Position numbers and translations under genes: made by a program. This document shows, one piece after another, positions 45,416 through 54,811 of a stretch of 64,000 nt of DNA (its first letter is position 1; each line of letters begins with the position of its first letter). Below the pieces are notes generated by a model that did no database searches, was not told the DNA's origin, and saw only the letters and a list, made by a program, of their open reading frames with translations. Source of the DNA: Moritella sp. 5. Its GTDB lineage: Bacteria > Pseudomonadota > Gammaproteobacteria > Enterobacterales > Moritellaceae. Location: NCBI RefSeq assembly GCF_018219455.1, contig NZ_CP056122.1:682001-746000 (forward strand), read 5' to 3'.

Positions 45416-46150
45416 ATGAAAGTAGTCGCGATCTTACAAGCTCGATGCAGTTCTCGTCGACTGCCAAATAAAGTATTGAAGCCCATTCTTGGTAAGCCTA
45501 TGTTACAGCGGCAAATTGAGAGAACATTACGCAGTAAACTGATCGATGAATTGGTTGTTGCTACCTCAAACCAAGAGAGTGATGTCCGTCTTACGCAGTT
45601 ATGCACTTCAATCGGTGTCGCGTATTTTGCCGGTGATCTGGATAATGTGCTCGATCGTTTTTATCAGGCCGCGTTACAGGCTAATGCGGATGTTGTCGTG
45701 CGATTAACGGGAGATTGTCCACTTTCGGATGCCGAAATTATAGATGCGGTGATTGCGAAACATATCGCCGATAAAAATGATTATACCTCGAATGTCGATC
45801 CCGAAACATTTCCAGATGGACTTGATGTTGAAGTAATGAGTTTTTCTGCTTTAAAAGATGCTTGGCTAAATGCGAAGTTTAAAGTGGATTTAGAGCATGT
45901 GACCCCTTATATCCGCAATAACCCAAGATTGATTAAGGGCGCATATATTTCTGATGTTGATAACTCAAGTTATCGTTGGACAGTTGACGAACCTCAAGAT
46001 TTTGAATTTGTAACGCAAGTCTATGAAATATTAGGTGCTAAAGAGCAATATTTTGATGCTAATGCGATTTATAAATTACTTGCAGAAAAACCTGAACTTC
46101 AAGAGATAAATACAAATATTCAGCGTAATGAAGGTTTTATAAACCCTTAG
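45416..46150 (+). CDS. SpsF-like cytidylyltransferase
   Basis: A 244-residue nucleotidyltransferase of the CMP-Kdo/NeuA superfamily. ILQARCSSRRLPNKVLKPI is the CTP-binding loop and RLTGDCPLSD the metal-binding segment. SpsF in the Bacillus spore-coat polysaccharide cluster is the named relative. pseF already activates Pse, so this second cytidylyltransferase implies another CMP-activated compound. Genes for an aldo/keto reductase and a class III aminotransferase lie on either side. Confidence 0.85.
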   Translation: MKVVAILQARCSSRRLPNKVLKPILGKPMLQRQIERTLRSKLIDELVVATSNQESDVRLTQLCTSIGVAYFAGDLDNVLDRFYQAALQANADVVVRLTGDCPLSDAEIIDAVIAKHIADKNDYTSNVDPETFPDGLDVEVMSFSALKDAWLNAKFKVDLEHVTPYIRNNPRLIKGAYISDVDNSSYRWTVDEPQDFEFVTQVYEILGAKEQYFDANAIYKLLAEKPELQEINTNIQRNEGFINP

Positions 46151-46178
46151 TCGCGAGCCATATTACAGGAATCATAGA

Positions 46179-47465
46179 ATGACACGTTATAAAATATCGG
46201 AGCAAATGCTTGAAAGAGCGTTACAAACAATCCCTTTGGCTTCACAGACATTTTCTAAGAGCACGGTTCAATTCCCGGTCGGTGCTGCACCTCTATTTTT
46301 AGAAAAAGGCGCAGGCTCTAAGGTATGGGATGTTGATGGTAATGAATATCTCGATTTTATGAGCGCATTATTATGTGTGTCGATTGGCTATGCTGACGAA
46401 GATGTTACCAACGCGGTATGTGATCAAATCAAGACGGGGGTGAGTTTTTCGTTGCCACATAGGTTGGAGATGGAAGTCGCTGAGCAGCTGGTTGAGATGA
46501 TACCTTGTGCTGAAAAGGTGCGATTTGGCAAAAACGGCAGTGATGCTACCTCTGCCGCGATTCGTTTAGCACGCGCTTATACCAACAGAGAACTGATACT
46601 AGTCTGCGGTTACCATGGCTGGCAAGATTGGTATATTGGTTCTACGACACGAAGCTTAGGTGTGCCAGAGTCAACTAAGGATTTAACCAAAGTATTTAAA
46701 TATAATGATATCGACTCTCTGACTGCGCTGGTGAAGGCTCACGACGGAAAGATCGCGGCTATTATTATGGAACCGATGAATGTGACGTATCCGGAAGCGG
46801 GTTATTTACAGGCTGTACAGCAGGTAGCGAAAGAAGCAGGGGCTGTATTTATTTTTGATGAAACCATTACCGGTTGTCGGTTTGCTAAAGGTGGTGCTCA
46901 AGAATACTTTGGTGTGACTCCTGATTTAGCAACCTTCGGTAAAGGGCTTGCGAATGGTTTCCCATTATCAGCGGTTGTTGGTAAAGCTGAAATTATGGAT
47001 TTGATGGAAGATATCTTCTTTTCGGGGACGTTTGGTGGCGAAACTGCGTCCTTAGCGGCTGCAAAAGTGGTATTGGATAAGGTTGATAAGCTTAATGTAC
47101 CGGCTGTGTTATTGGCTACTGGTGAGTATCTCTTAGATGAACTAAATGCATTAATTAAAGAATTAGAGTGCGAACATTTTTTATCGACAGCCGGCCATCC
47201 TTCGTGGTCATTTTTACTGATTTCGGACACAGCTGAAAACAGCAGTTATGAGATCAAAACATTGTTTATGCAAGAAATGTTGAAGCGTGGCATATTGACA
47301 TTAGGTACGCATAATATCAGTTATTCACATAGTCGAGCAGATATCGATACATTGATGAATTGCTATAAACAAGTATTACCAATTTTGAAAACAGCACTGG
47401 TAAACAAAGATTTACTAACACGCTTGGAATGTGAACCTTTAGTGCCATTATTTAAGGTTCGTTAG
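46179..47465 (+). CDS. Class III aminotransferase, glutamate-1-semialdehyde-mutase-like
   Basis: A 428-residue PLP enzyme with the PLP lysine Lys255 in ATFGKGLANGFP, Asp227 in FIFDETITG, and a phosphate-binding GSDATSAAIRLAR near 120-132. It resembles HemL-type aminomutases but also the sugar-cluster versions, and hemL itself is normally elsewhere in the genome. It would transfer an amino group to, or shift it within, a carbonyl compound. With the aldo/keto reductase and SpsF-like genes it forms a trio of unknown product within the pse operon. Confidence 0.85.
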   Translation: MTRYKISEQMLERALQTIPLASQTFSKSTVQFPVGAAPLFLEKGAGSKVWDVDGNEYLDFMSALLCVSIGYADEDVTNAVCDQIKTGVSFSLPHRLEMEVAEQLVEMIPCAEKVRFGKNGSDATSAAIRLARAYTNRELILVCGYHGWQDWYIGSTTRSLGVPESTKDLTKVFKYNDIDSLTALVKAHDGKIAAIIMEPMNVTYPEAGYLQAVQQVAKEAGAVFIFDETITGCRFAKGGAQEYFGVTPDLATFGKGLANGFPLSAVVGKAEIMDLMEDIFFSGTFGGETASLAAAKVVLDKVDKLNVPAVLLATGEYLLDELNALIKELECEHFLSTAGHPSWSFLLISDTAENSSYEIKTLFMQEMLKRGILTLGTHNISYSHSRADIDTLMNCYKQVLPILKTALVNKDLLTRLECEPLVPLFKVR

Positions 47466-47526
47466 TCGGTTGCTTTAAGTCGAGATTCAGACTTCTTCTG
47501 CAGACCCAATAAGATAAGGTAATTTA

Positions 47527-49044
47527 ATGAAAATTGTTATTCGCACCGATGCTTCAATTCACATCGGTAGTGGTCACGTAATGCGTTGCTTAGTACTTGC
47601 ACAGGCACTTGTATTACAAGGGCACAAGGTTAGTTTTGCTTGTCGTCCACAAGCGGGTGACTTGATTCAATTTGTACGTAATAAAGGTTTTCATGTCGAT
47701 GAGTTGGTTCAAGCTCAAACGCTTATTGAACCTAGCAATAGCGGCGATTATCAAGCTTGGTTACAAGTACCTTGGTTAGATGATGCGCAAAGTTTATGCA
47801 AGCAAGTCTGTAATGCGGATTTGCTCATTGTGGATCACTATGCTTTAAACCAAGAATGGCAAACGTGGGTGAAACAACAACTGGGTTGTAAAGTATTTGT
47901 GATTGATGATCTGGTTCGTACGCATGATGCGGATTTGATTTTAGATCAAACGTTAATGCGTGTCGTCGATGAGTATCAAGAACACAATCAATCTGCGAAA
48001 ATACTGACTGGTTGTGAATTTGCTTTATTGAATCCATTTTTTTCACGTTACCGTGAACAAGCGTTAGATAACGATTTACTACCTGCTGAACCAAAGGTGT
48101 TAATTTCAATGGGGGGGATTGATCAACCTAACGCTACGCTAAAAGTACTCGAGGCGTTAGCGCTAGATCCCTTACTAAGACCTTGTGTTACGGTATTACT
48201 TGGGCCTAAAGCGCCCAATTACGAGCAGGTTAAAGCATTTTGTGTTGAGAATCAGGATTGGATTCAGCATATTGATTTTGTCGAAAACATGGCGGAGTTG
48301 ATGCTTGAACATAGTATTGCTATCGGTGCACCTGGAACGACATCTTGGGAGCGTGCGTGTCTTGGCATTCCAAGTATCATTGTTCCTTTAGCCGAAAATC
48401 AAAATACGATTAGTCAGAACTTAGTGGCTTGTGAAGCGGCGATTAGAGTTAATATCACCGCTTTATCATCAGAGTTACTTAGCGGTTATCTAACCTTGCT
48501 TACTAAATGGAATTCATTTCGTGATACCAATTTGGCATTGTGCGATGGGTTGGGGTTGCAAAGGGTGTTACATCATATTCAGATGTTGTTTGATAATGAT
48601 CTTGCTAGCTTGGAAATACGCCGCGCAAGCAGTTCTGATATTGAAAAGGTATATGAATGGCAGTGCCTGTCTGAAACGAGAAAGTACGCTTTAAATTCAG
48701 CTGTTCCTAGTTGGAATGAGCATCAAAGTTGGATGAAGAAAAAGTTGACGTGTTATCAAGACTACTTTTATCTTCTTGAGTGTCCTTTGGAGCAAGAAAG
48801 GGTTGGTGTTGTTAGACTTGACCGCATTAGACCTGGAGAGTACCTCGTTTCCATCTTTATTGATCCTGCTTTTTATAGTAAGGGTATAGCGAAACGAGCT
48901 CTCGCTTATATTGACTGCATACACCCGAATATCACAATACATGCAAGGGTATTAGAGGCTAATTTGGCCTCTCAAAAACTATTTACTTCGGCGAGTTATC
49001 AACGTCTTTCACGTGATACTTTTATTCGCCCCCCACTGTTTTAA
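47527..49044 (+). CDS. PseG-PseH fusion: UDP-sugar hydrolase plus N-acetyltransferase
   Basis: 505 residues with two domains. Residues 1 to about 345 are PseG, which removes UDP from UDP-2,4-diacetamido-trideoxy-altrose: RTDASIHIGSGHVMRCL includes His17, matching the catalytic His17 of C. jejuni PseG as I recall, and IGAPGTTSWERACLGIPSI is the C-terminal nucleotide-binding loop. Residues about 353-505 are a GNAT domain like PseH (LEIRRASSSDIEKVYEWQ, then VSIFIDPAFYSKGIAKRAL), which acetylates N4. In many species these are separate genes. The fusion joins consecutive steps, with PseH acting before PseG. Confidence 0.92.
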   Translation: MKIVIRTDASIHIGSGHVMRCLVLAQALVLQGHKVSFACRPQAGDLIQFVRNKGFHVDELVQAQTLIEPSNSGDYQAWLQVPWLDDAQSLCKQVCNADLLIVDHYALNQEWQTWVKQQLGCKVFVIDDLVRTHDADLILDQTLMRVVDEYQEHNQSAKILTGCEFALLNPFFSRYREQALDNDLLPAEPKVLISMGGIDQPNATLKVLEALALDPLLRPCVTVLLGPKAPNYEQVKAFCVENQDWIQHIDFVENMAELMLEHSIAIGAPGTTSWERACLGIPSIIVPLAENQNTISQNLVACEAAIRVNITALSSELLSGYLTLLTKWNSFRDTNLALCDGLGLQRVLHHIQMLFDNDLASLEIRRASSSDIEKVYEWQCLSETRKYALNSAVPSWNEHQSWMKKKLTCYQDYFYLLECPLEQERVGVVRLDRIRPGEYLVSIFIDPAFYSKGIAKRALAYIDCIHPNITIHARVLEANLASQKLFTSASYQRLSRDTFIRPPLF

Positions 49045-49066
49045 AAACATTACATTTGAGACTACT

Positions 49067-50116
49067 ATGAAATCATATATCACAATAGATGGCCGTAAAA
49101 TTGGCCCTGATTATCCGCCCTATATTATTGCTGAACTTTCAGCTAATCATAACGGTGACATCAACCGTGCATTTAGAATTATGGAAGAAGCAAAGAACGC
49201 TGGCGCGGATGCGATAAAACTGCAAACCTATACCCATGAAACCATTACCATGGATTGTGATTCTGATGAATTTCAAATTAGGGGTGGGCTGTGGGATGGC
49301 CAAACTTTATATGAGTTATATAAAGGCGCACATATGCCATGGGCTTGGCATAAACCTTTATTTGAAAAAGCAAAAGAACTGGATATGACTATTTTTAGTT
49401 CCCCTTTTGATTTTACTGCGGTTGACCTACTTGAAGATCTAGATGCGCCTGCTTATAAAATTGCTTCGTTCGAAGTTATTGATTTACCTTTGATTAAGCG
49501 CGTAGCACAAACGGGTAAGCCAATGATTATCTCAACCGGCATGGCGAATAAAGTTGAGATCGAAGAAGCTATTACAACAGCAAGAGAGAATGGCTGTGAA
49601 GAATTAGTCGTACTACATTGTGTGAGCGGTTATCCTGCACCGGCAGATCAATATAATTTAAGAACAATCGCGGATATCGCGACTCGTTTTAATGTACTTT
49701 CTGGTTTATCTGATCACACGATAGAGAATGCTACAGCTGTTGCCTCGGTTGCTTTAGGCGCATGTCTGATTGAAAAACACGTTACTCTAGATCGTAGCGG
49801 CGGTGGTGCTGACGATAGCTTTTCTTTAGAACCGAAAGAGCTTGCAGAATTATGCACGGATACGAAGATAGCTTGGCAAGCGATGGGTAAGGTAAATTAC
49901 GAGAGAACTGAAGCTGAGCAAGGTAATGTGAAGTTTAGACGTTCGTTGTATGTGGTAAAAGATATCGCAGCAGGAGAAACGTTGACGGCTGAAAATGTAA
50001 GGAGTATTCGTCCTGGATTTGGCTTAGCGCCAAAGCATTATGATGCAATCTTAGGTAAAAAAGCGAAGTGTTTAATTCCGAGAGGAACAGCTTTAACATT
50101 TGATGTTATAAAATAA
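49067..50116 (+). CDS. pseI: Pseudaminic acid synthase PseI
   Basis: Condenses the trideoxy-altrose derivative with phosphoenolpyruvate to pseudaminic acid. The ATG at 49067 gives 349 residues (MKSYITIDGRKIG). The NeuB barrel shows IIAELSANHNGD, DAIKLQTYTHETITMD, YKIASFEVIDLPLI, GLSDHT and LIEKHVTLDR; a C-terminal SAF (antifreeze-like) domain begins near FRRSLYVVKDIAAGE. The ETITMD segment and overall look favour PseI over NeuB/LegI. End of the pse transcript. Confidence 0.95.
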   Translation: MKSYITIDGRKIGPDYPPYIIAELSANHNGDINRAFRIMEEAKNAGADAIKLQTYTHETITMDCDSDEFQIRGGLWDGQTLYELYKGAHMPWAWHKPLFEKAKELDMTIFSSPFDFTAVDLLEDLDAPAYKIASFEVIDLPLIKRVAQTGKPMIISTGMANKVEIEEAITTARENGCEELVVLHCVSGYPAPADQYNLRTIADIATRFNVLSGLSDHTIENATAVASVALGACLIEKHVTLDRSGGGADDSFSLEPKELAELCTDTKIAWQAMGKVNYERTEAEQGNVKFRRSLYVVKDIAAGETLTAENVRSIRPGFGLAPKHYDAILGKKAKCLIPRGTALTFDVIK

Positions 50117-50126
50117 AATAAATTGA

Positions 50127-50189
50127 ATTGGTAGCGTTAGCAAAGGGTGATTCAATGTCATCCTTGATTTTACGCTATTCGCTACCAAT
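50127..50189. terminator. Inverted repeat between convergent pseI and GT gene
   Basis: ATTGGTAGCG (50127) and CGCTACCAAT (50180) form a perfect 10-bp stem with a 43-base loop, in the gap between converging genes. There is no long U tract, so a bidirectional terminator is only probable. Confidence 0.5.
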
Positions 50190-50203
50190 ATTAACGGTTA
50201 ATC

Positions 50204-51271
50204 TTATGCGCCGAGGATTGGATCGTCCGAAAATAAATGCTTAATACGTTTGTCTATTAAACTCGTATCTTTCACTAAATCATCAAAAATTTCATATAAT
50301 GATTCCAATTCATCATCTTTAATCAAGTTTAGTCTCGTGCAATATTTTTCAAACCCAGTACCAGCTGATGTGCAAATCGAGAGTATTCGACACTTATCTT
50401 CTGCACCAAAAATGATTAGCTCTAAGGGTATTTTGCTTTCAATTAACGTGACGCCTGGGAATGCTTGTTTATAATACTCAATATCTTCGCGTGGATGAAC
50501 TTTGATCGCATATGGAATACCTTTTTTATTTAATGTTTGTATAAATTTTTGGTATACGAGCAAGTCAAACTCTTCAATTACATGAGGCTGAGTTGCAATA
50601 ATGAAGGTGTAATTGTATTGCGCGTCATACTTGAAGAACTTGTAGCCATATTGGGTGATGATTTTATCATTAACAAAGTTAATCGGTTTAATTTTATGCT
50701 GCAGTGCTTTAGGGCCTTTATTTGGATTTAGTAAGTAGATATGTTTACAGCGAGCGTCATCACCAAAGTGTCGATGTTGGCGCTTTATCTTGAAGATAAA
50801 ATCAATTATCTTTTCTGATTTTTTCAGCTTTACTCCAATGTAGTTGCCTACACCTTCTTCGATGATGGAATACTCTGCAAATGCTAAACGAAATAAGCGT
50901 GACATTTTATTTCTTTCATTATAAAGAAATAGCTCATTTTCAGGCGATTGTGGTATATCGATTCCTAGCGTTTTTTTGAACAACGCATGGTGAACATGTT
51001 CACGTATTGCGGGTGACGATTTAAAATTTCTTATTGCCATTAATTTGATCAACTTGCCAAAAATACCTTTATACAGTGTCGCTCTAATGCTTTGGCGCTG
51101 GATAAAGTGAACTTCAATATTCGCGGGTAGGCTACTTAGATCGAAATTGGCTGCATCAATATTTTGTTGATCCGAGATCATAAAAATGTGACTTTTTTTA
51201 TCGGGCTGTGAGAATGCTTTTAATAATGAAAAAAGAAGATGCCGTAAAGTTGAACATACGTATAAGTTCAT
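50204..51271 (-). CDS. Sialyltransferase-like (GT52/polysialyltransferase type) protein
   Basis: A 355-residue GT-B type protein carrying the three short motifs shared by bacterial sialyltransferases: EEG (138-140), HP (His259-Pro260 in IKVHPRED) and Ser/Thr pair (Thr301-Ser302 in SICTSAG). These bind and activate CMP-nonulosonates. Next to a full CMP-pseudaminic acid pathway, the best reading is a pseudaminyltransferase adding Pse to the glycan, but this is inferred. AAGG lies seven bases before the ATG. It is transcribed opposite to the pse genes and divergently from ugd. Confidence 0.78.
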   Translation of the reverse strand: MNLYVCSTLRHLLFSLLKAFSQPDKKSHIFMISDQQNIDAANFDLSSLPANIEVHFIQRQSIRATLYKGIFGKLIKLMAIRNFKSSPAIREHVHHALFKKTLGIDIPQSPENELFLYNERNKMSRLFRLAFAEYSIIEEGVGNYIGVKLKKSEKIIDFIFKIKRQHRHFGDDARCKHIYLLNPNKGPKALQHKIKPINFVNDKIITQYGYKFFKYDAQYNYTFIIATQPHVIEEFDLLVYQKFIQTLNKKGIPYAIKVHPREDIEYYKQAFPGVTLIESKIPLELIIFGAEDKCRILSICTSAGTGFEKYCTRLNLIKDDELESLYEIFDDLVKDTSLIDKRIKHLFSDDPILGA

Positions 51272-51505
51272 AACACTACCTTGGTTGATTTAGCTAAATA
51301 TGATTACGTGGGTTTCAAAGTATTATTCAATAGAAACTAAAGAATTAATCGAATAATAACATATCCTTTATAAGGACTGGTATAGGGACTTTTAGAATTC
51401 ATATTGAATCGTTACCTCAAACAAATTGATGTTGTTTGGCTATAATTATTATTTTACTGTTAGAATACAGGAATATATTATTTCCACCCCTAATCAGGTT
51501 GCACC

Positions 51506-52672
51506 ATGAACATTACCATTGCAGGTACAGGTTACGTTGGTTTATCAAATGCCGTGTTACTCGCACAGCACAACCACGTGATAGCGTTAGATATTATTGC
51601 TGAAAAAGTTAATCTCATTAATGCTAAAAAATCACCTATTTCCGATACCGAAATTGAAGATTTTCTCGCCAATAAAGCGCTTAATCTTACCGCAACAACT
51701 GACAAGAAACTTGCCTATGAGAGTGCTGATTATGTGATTATCGCAACGCCGACTGATTATGATGTGGTAAATAACTATTTTAATACCAAATCAGTAGAGG
51801 CGGTAATTAAAGATGTGATGGCAATTAACCCAAATGCGGTCATGGTGATTAAATCCACGGTACCGGTTGGTTATACCAAAGAAGTCAAACAGCGCCTTGG
51901 CTGCGATAATATCTTGTTCTCACCTGAGTTTTTACGTGAAGGCAGTGCCTTGTACGATAACTTACACCCTTCACGTATTATTGTTGGTGAACAGTCTGAG
52001 CGTGCACAAATATTTGCTGATCTGTTAATGCAAGGTGCGGTTAAAACTGACATAGATGTGTTGTTTACGGATTCTACCGAAGCGGAAGCGGTTAAACTGT
52101 TCTCGAATACTTACCTTGCGATGCGGGTGGCTTATTTCAATGAACTGGATAGTTATGCCGAAACCCACGGTTTAAATACCCGTCAGATCATACAAGGTGT
52201 AGGTTTAGACCCGCGTATTGGTAGTCATTATAATAATCCGTCATTTGGCTATGGTGGCTACTGCTTACCAAAAGATACCAAGCAATTACGTGCGAACTAT
52301 AAAAATGTACCAAACAGTTTAATCAGTGCCATTGTTGATGCTAATTCGACACGTAAAGATCACATCGCCGATGCTATTATTGAAAAAAATCCGCAAGTTG
52401 TTGGTGTTTACCGTTTGATCATGAAATCTGGCTCGGATAATTTCCGTGCTTCATCGATTCAAGGCATCATGAAGCGAATTAAAGCGAAGGGTATTAAAGT
52501 TGTCGTGTATGAACCAGTATTAACCGAGAGCGAATTCTTTAAGTCACCGGTACTGACGGACCTGAATGAATTTAAAACCCTTGCTGATGTCATAGTATCG
52601 AACCGTTTAGCGGATGAACTGCTTGATGTTGCGGATAAAGTCTATACTCGTGACTTATTTGGTAATGATTAG
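51506..52672 (+). CDS. ugd: UDP-glucose 6-dehydrogenase
   Basis: Oxidises UDP-glucose to UDP-glucuronate with two NAD+. The 388-residue protein has the N-terminal [45 protein letters not shown] with Lys197, and the catalytic Cys253 in [12 protein letters not shown]. It is the short form as in E. coli Ugd (388). The next gene is a UDP-uronate type epimerase and galU follows, so the three provide UDP-uronic acids from glucose-1-phosphate. Confidence 0.96.
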   Translation: MNITIAGTGYVGLSNAVLLAQHNHVIALDIIAEKVNLINAKKSPISDTEIEDFLANKALNLTATTDKKLAYESADYVIIATPTDYDVVNNYFNTKSVEAVIKDVMAINPNAVMVIKSTVPVGYTKEVKQRLGCDNILFSPEFLREGSALYDNLHPSRIIVGEQSERAQIFADLLMQGAVKTDIDVLFTDSTEAEAVKLFSNTYLAMRVAYFNELDSYAETHGLNTRQIIQGVGLDPRIGSHYNNPSFGYGGYCLPKDTKQLRANYKNVPNSLISAIVDANSTRKDHIADAIIEKNPQVVGVYRLIMKSGSDNFRASSIQGIMKRIKAKGIKVVVYEPVLTESEFFKSPVLTDLNEFKTLADVIVSNRLADELLDVADKVYTRDLFGND

Positions 52673-52735
52673 ATTGGTCTCGATTAGAATCAGTAAAATT
52701 GCACTTAATATCCGAATTCAGGAAGTGAATAACAA

Positions 52736-53743
52736 ATGAAATATTTAATTACAGGCGCAGCAGGATTTATTGGTTCGCGCTGTGCAGCACTATTATGTCA
52801 ACAAGGCCATCAGGTTATTGGTGTTGATAATCTAAATGATTATTACGATGTGAACTTAAAGTTTGCTCGTTTAGCTAATACTAAAAAATCTGAGTCATTT
52901 ACTTTTATTGAGCTCGATCTTGCCGATCGTGACGGTGTTGCGGCATTGTTTGCTGAACATCAATTTGATCGCGTGATCCACCTTGCCGCTCAAGCGGGTG
53001 TGCGTTATTCCATTGACAATCCAATGGCGTATGCCGACAGTAATTTAACCGGTTTTTTAACGGTATTAGAAGGCTGCCGTAATAATAAAGTGAAGCATTT
53101 AGTCTACGCATCATCAAGCTCGGTTTATGGTTTAAATAACAAAACCCCGTTTAGTACCAGTGATAGTGTTGACCATCCAATCTCACTTTACGCGGCATCC
53201 AAAAAATCGAATGAATTAATGGCGCATACTTATTCACATTTATATGGCGTACCTACAACTGGTTTGCGCTTCTTTACTGTGTATGGTCCTTGGGGTCGTC
53301 CGGATATGGCGTTATTCAAGTTTACCAAGGCAATTATTGCTGGTGAAACCATTGATGTGTATAACAATGGCGATATGTTACGTGATTTTACTTACATTGA
53401 TGATATCGTTGCTGGCGTATTACAAATTCAAGATGTAATACCCACACCGGATGCGGACTGGAAAGTTGAAACGGGTAGCCCCGCAACCAGCAGTGCGCCT
53501 TATCGAGTGTATAATATTGGCCATGGTAGTCCGGTTAAACTAATGGATTACATTGAAGCGTTAGAAGATTCTTTAGGTATTGAAGCCAAGAAAAATTTTA
53601 TGCCAATGCAGCCGGGTGATGTTTACGCGACATATGCCGATACTCAAGATTTATTTGCAGTGACTGGTTACACATCGAAAGTAAAAGTACAAGAAGGCGT
53701 GAAAGCCTTTGTCGATTGGTATCGCGACTTTTATAACGTGTAA
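52736..53743 (+). CDS. UDP-glucuronate 4-epimerase-like SDR
   Basis: A 335-residue extended SDR. TGAAGFIGSRCAALL at the N-terminus binds NAD, DNLNDYYDVNLK is characteristic of the CapI/UDP-GlcA 4-epimerase group, and SSSSVYG with Tyr/Lys in LYAASKKSNE is the catalytic set. TVYGPWGRPDMALFKFTKAI is also typical. It would make UDP-galacturonate from the Ugd product. The gene lies 63 bases after ugd and before a tandem-repeat stretch and galU. Confidence 0.93.
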   Translation: MKYLITGAAGFIGSRCAALLCQQGHQVIGVDNLNDYYDVNLKFARLANTKKSESFTFIELDLADRDGVAALFAEHQFDRVIHLAAQAGVRYSIDNPMAYADSNLTGFLTVLEGCRNNKVKHLVYASSSSVYGLNNKTPFSTSDSVDHPISLYAASKKSNELMAHTYSHLYGVPTTGLRFFTVYGPWGRPDMALFKFTKAIIAGETIDVYNNGDMLRDFTYIDDIVAGVLQIQDVIPTPDADWKVETGSPATSSAPYRVYNIGHGSPVKLMDYIEALEDSLGIEAKKNFMPMQPGDVYATYADTQDLFAVTGYTSKVKVQEGVKAFVDWYRDFYNV

Positions 53744-53746
53744 ACT

Positions 53747-53822
53747 ACACCGTATATAAAAAACACCGTATATAAAAAACACCGTATATAAAAAATATTG
53801 TATATGAAAATACCGTATATTA
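53747..53822. repeat. 16-bp tandem repeats before galU
   Basis: ACACCGTATATAAAAA occurs three times in perfect tandem (53747, 53763, 53779), then once degenerate (53795) and once partial (53811). The array fills the gap between the epimerase and galU and reaches into the possible upstream galU starts. Confidence 0.93.
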
Positions 53823-53842
53823 AGTGCAAAAAGGATAAGATT

Positions 53843-54739
53843 TTGAAGCAAACAAAAATAACAAAAGCGGTCATTCCTGTTGCTGGTTTAGGTACTCGTA
53901 TGTTACCTGCAACCAAGGCGATCCCGAAAGAGATGTTACCAGTCGCAGATAAGCCACTTATTCAGTACATAGTTAATGAATGTGCGGCTGCGGGTATTAC
54001 CGAGATCGTGCTTGTTACGCATGCTTCTAAAAATGCCATCGAGAATCATTTTGATACGTCGTTTGAACTAGAATCAACGTTAGAGCACCGAGTTAAACGT
54101 CAACTATTAGCGGAAGTACAAGCAATTGCACCAAAAGGTGTGACGATCATGCATATCCGTCAAGGTGTAGCGAAAGGGTTAGGGCATGCAGTATTGTGCG
54201 CGAAACCGATTATTGGTGATGAACCGTTTGCGGTAGTATTACCTGACGTTCTGATGGATGAAGTGAGTGCAGATCTAAAAACTGAAAACTTAGCTAGCAT
54301 GATGCAGCGCTTTAATGAAACCGGTTTTAGTCAGATCATGGTAGAACCTGTACCAATGCACTTAGTGTCTGGTTACGGTGTTGCTGATTGTGGTGGTGTT
54401 GAGCTTAGCGCAGGTGAATCAACTAAGATGACTGCGGTGATTGAAAAACCAGCACAAGATAAAGCGCCGTCAAATCTTGCTGTTGCAGGGCGTTATGTCT
54501 TACCAGCAGCGATCTGGGATCTGCTTGCCCGCACTGCACCTGGTGCAGGTGATGAGATTCAGTTAACAGATGCGATTGATGACCTGATGAAGTTAGAAAC
54601 CGTTGAAGCTTTCCACATTAGCGGCAAGTTACATGATTGTGGTTCAAAATTAGGTTACATGAAAGCATTCATTGAGTATGGCTTACGTCACCCTGAAGTA
54701 GGCGCTGATTTACAAGCATTTATTAGTGGCTTGAAATAA
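53843..54739 (+). CDS. galU: UTP-glucose-1-phosphate uridylyltransferase
   Basis: Makes UDP-glucose, the substrate for Ugd and Gal[26 protein letters not shown] is the activating motif, ILPDV-like [10 protein letters not shown] binds the sugar nucleotide, and [13 protein letters not shown] is conserved with E. coli GalU throughout. The TTG at 53843 is preferred (about 298 residues) because AAGGA lies seven bases upstream and the protein then starts like its family; ATGs at 53798 and 53804 fall inside the 16-bp repeats and have no ribosome site. Ends at a strong terminator. Confidence 0.93.
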   Translation: MKQTKITKAVIPVAGLGTRMLPATKAIPKEMLPVADKPLIQYIVNECAAAGITEIVLVTHASKNAIENHFDTSFELESTLEHRVKRQLLAEVQAIAPKGVTIMHIRQGVAKGLGHAVLCAKPIIGDEPFAVVLPDVLMDEVSADLKTENLASMMQRFNETGFSQIMVEPVPMHLVSGYGVADCGGVELSAGESTKMTAVIEKPAQDKAPSNLAVAGRYVLPAAIWDLLARTAPGAGDEIQLTDAIDDLMKLETVEAFHISGKLHDCGSKLGYMKAFIEYGLRHPEVGADLQAFISGLK

Positions 54740-54768
54740 CACGTGAGTTTGAAATTATAATGTTATGA

Positions 54769-54796
54769 AACAAAGGGCAGTTTACTGCCCTTTGTT
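54769..54796. terminator. Bidirectional terminator between galU and torD-like gene
   Basis: CAAAGGGCAG/CTGCCCTTTG stem, extended by two A-T pairs, with a TTTA loop. It lies between converging genes, with T-rich sequence after it. Confidence 0.85.
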
Positions 54797-54811
54797 GTAT
54801 CTAAATAGAGA

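Noticed and set aside
53747-53822. CRISPR-like array before galU
   Set aside because: The units are directly adjacent with no spacers, are only 16 bp long and have no cas genes nearby. They are simple tandem repeats.
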